A DNA stretch of 7,788 bases from Planctomycetaceae bacterium (GTDB lineage Bacteria > Planctomycetota > Planctomycetia > Pirellulales > Pirellulaceae). The stretch covers positions 1-7,788 of the forward strand of contig SKVE01000374.1 in NCBI GenBank assembly GCA_007129635.1, given 5' to 3'. The position numbers were made by a program, and so were the translations under genes. Under the pieces are notes generated by a model, which saw only the letters and a list, made by a program, of their open reading frames with translations, was not told where the DNA came from and made no database searches. This document shows, one piece after another, positions 6,595 through 7,788 of the stretch (the first letter of the stretch is position 1; every line of letters begins with the position of its first letter).

Positions 6595-7383
6595 ATGGGA
6601 AGACAGTCACGAGCCGAAGCGAATTCGATTCACCCCTACCGCGTCGCGCTTGCCGGCGGTTGGGGGGACCATAACTTCGTGAATTTCCTGGCGGATGGGA
6701 ATGTGGTCGTTGTCCAGGTTCAACCGACAGTCACCTTCCATGACCGTTGCGGTATCTGTTCGAGCACCCGGCAGATCCTCATGCAAGAGTATCCCCAGGG
6801 CATCCCGGCAGACGCGGACAAGGATGCGTTGGCGACCGAGCTGTATTACCGGGAAAACGAACGAAAAGTACCCATCGGTGGATCGCAGGACGCTTGGGGA
6901 TCGGTGTATCCGGGCATCAACCTGCTGCATTACGATTTCCGCCATCACAATGGCGTGCTACCGAAGACCGTGACGTCGCTTGTCAGCTCGCGTATCGCTC
7001 GCTGGTTCGAACGCCATTTTTGGATTGTGGATTGTGTGGGACCGCGACCGGAAGGATACAATCCTTTCGACGGCGGCCGATTTGCGACCAAGCAGGTGGT
7101 CAGTCAGCTCGGAAAGTCCGGCCAGGACTGCTTTGCCGCGATCAAGAACCGCGACGTGGACGCGTTGGGCGCTTCGTTCAATCTATGCTCGTCTGCCTGG
7201 CGGAAAATGCTGCCTGCCATTTTCGAGCATCCGACGATCACGGAGCCTGTCATTCGGCGGCTGCGCTATTATCAGCGCAGGTACCCCGGCGCCATGCCCT
7301 CGGGCTGCGGCGTCGGATACATCTACGTAGCATCCTCGGAACCCGTGCCGGGAGGTTTTCGAATCAAGGTCAACCTGGGTTAG
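6595..7383 (+). CDS. Compact GHMP-kinase-like protein (galactokinase/heptose-kinase superfamily)
   Basis: The protein is 262 residues, shorter than the 300-350 usual for GHMP sugar kinases. HPYRVALAGGWGDH (13-26) matches the superfamily's N-terminal substrate-binding motif (compare RISFAGGGTD of heptose kinases). The strand GNVVVVQVQPTV (35-46) also fits. The ATP-binding loop, normally GLGSSSA, appears only as the degenerate CGICSST (52-58), and the segment before it seems shortened by tens of residues. GSQDAWGSVYPGIN (96-109) resembles the QDQYAAAYGG motif, with D99 as possible catalytic base. PSGCGVGYIYVAS (235-247) corresponds to the glycine-rich third motif. It ends 8 bp before a mannose-1-phosphate guanylyltransferase gene, which recalls bacterial kinase/guanylyltransferase pairs such as fucokinase/GDP-fucose pyrophosphorylase. 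It may phosphorylate an imported sugar, or it may have lost kinase activity. The superfamily call is fairly good; the substrate is unknown. Confidence 0.7.
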   Translation: MGRQSRAEANSIHPYRVALAGGWGDHNFVNFLADGNVVVVQVQPTVTFHDRCGICSSTRQILMQEYPQGIPADADKDALATELYYRENERKVPIGGSQDAWGSVYPGINLLHYDFRHHNGVLPKTVTSLVSSRIARWFERHFWIVDCVGPRPEGYNPFDGGRFATKQVVSQLGKSGQDCFAAIKNRDVDALGASFNLCSSAWRKMLPAIFEHPTITEPVIRRLRYYQRRYPGAMPSGCGVGYIYVASSEPVPGGFRIKVNLG

Positions 7384-7391
7384 GTGAAGAG

Positions 7392-7788
7392 ATGTTGAGC
7401 GACAATGGTTATGCGGTGGTGATGGCTGGCGGCGGCGGATCGCGTCTCTGGCCCTTGAGCAGCCGGGACAGACCGAAGCAATTCTTGAAGCTGTTCGGGG
7501 GCCGGTCTCTGATCGAGATGACCGTGGAAAGACTGCGCGGATCCGTATCGGAGGATCGCATCATCATCTTGACCAGTGCCGCGTATCGTGCGATCGCGCA
7601 AGAAACGCTGCCCCAGATCCCTGCGGAGAACTTTGTTTTCGAGCCCTGTTTGCGCGACACGGCCAGTGCCATCGGTCTGGCGGCCACCGTGCTGAAGACC
7701 CGATGCGCGGCGGCCACCATGATCATGTTGACGGCAGATCAGATCATCGAGCCTGCGGAGGAGTTCAACACGGCCATCGCCCATGCAG
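7392..7788 (+). CDS. manC: Mannose-1-phosphate guanylyltransferase, partial (C-terminus beyond right edge)
   Basis: The first 132 residues of a nucleotidyltransferase that makes GDP-D-mannose from mannose-1-phosphate and GTP. The GTP-binding signature GGGGSRLWPLSSRDRPKQF (13-31) is clear, with R18 and K29 at the expected catalytic and binding positions. FEPCLRDTASAIGLAA (83-98) matches the family's EPxxRxTAxAIxLAA block. The following strand reads MLTADQII (112-119), where family members usually have DH; the metal-binding Asp is kept and His is replaced by Gln. ATG 7392 sits 8 bp after the preceding stop, with GGTGA (7383-7387) as ribosome binding site, so the two genes are probably translated together. 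Its product would be the substrate of the epimerase encoded by the first gene of the block. Whether a C-terminal phosphomannose isomerase domain follows cannot be seen. A related hexose-1-phosphate guanylyltransferase is possible. Confidence 0.9.
   Translation, partial: MLSDNGYAVVMAGGGGSRLWPLSSRDRPKQFLKLFGGRSLIEMTVERLRGSVSEDRIIILTSAAYRAIAQETLPQIPAENFVFEPCLRDTASAIGLAATVLKTRCAAATMIMLTADQIIEPAEEFNTAIAHA

Noticed and set aside
1..7788. CRISPR array, tRNA, rRNA, insertion sequence or attachment site
   Set aside because: Reading through the window I saw no regularly spaced repeats, tRNA-like or rRNA segments, transposase motifs or flanking direct repeats. Nearly all DNA is accounted for by the six coding regions.

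Overview
The window holds two divergent gene blocks separated by about 0.24 kb of regulatory DNA. Base composition looks moderately GC-rich, most likely from a free-living Gram-negative-type bacterium. The gene mix (a GDP-mannose 3,5-epimerase-like enzyme, an SGLT-type sodium symporter and a large restriction-type DNA methyltransferase) would fit a planctomycete or a similar environmental lineage. That placement is a weak guess, because nothing seen here is diagnostic.

The left block (positions 1-3602, minus strand) looks like a DNA modification/restriction or phage-defence locus. A roughly 1063-residue gamma-class adenine-N6 DNA methyltransferase is followed, with an ATGA stop/start overlap, by a gene that runs off the left edge. 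The visible 138 residues of that second gene contain a D-x15-E-A-K arrangement like a PD-(D/E)xK nuclease core. The methyltransferase has an unusual NAPW catalytic motif, an N-terminal domain with no recognisable nuclease motif, and an extra C-terminal domain of about 160 residues that I cannot assign.

The right block (3847-7788, plus strand) looks like a single operon for nucleotide-sugar metabolism. In order it holds a GDP-mannose 3,5-epimerase-type enzyme, a sodium:solute symporter of the SGLT family, a compact GHMP-kinase-like protein with a degenerate phosphate loop, and the start of a mannose-1-phosphate guanylyltransferase. Gaps are 47, 37 and 8 bp. A plausible reading is that the symporter imports a sugar, the kinase-like protein handles its phosphorylation, the guanylyltransferase makes a GDP-sugar, and the epimerase turns GDP-D-mannose into GDP-L-galactose or GDP-L-gulose for glycan synthesis. 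Each family assignment rests on visible motifs; the combined pathway is inference.

The divergent intergenic region contains a perfect 16-bp palindrome just upstream of a candidate -10 box for the sugar operon. It also holds a candidate extended -10 promoter for the methyltransferase, and a short GC hairpin that on the minus strand is followed by seven U. The hairpin lies upstream of the methyltransferase promoter and could insulate the two blocks.
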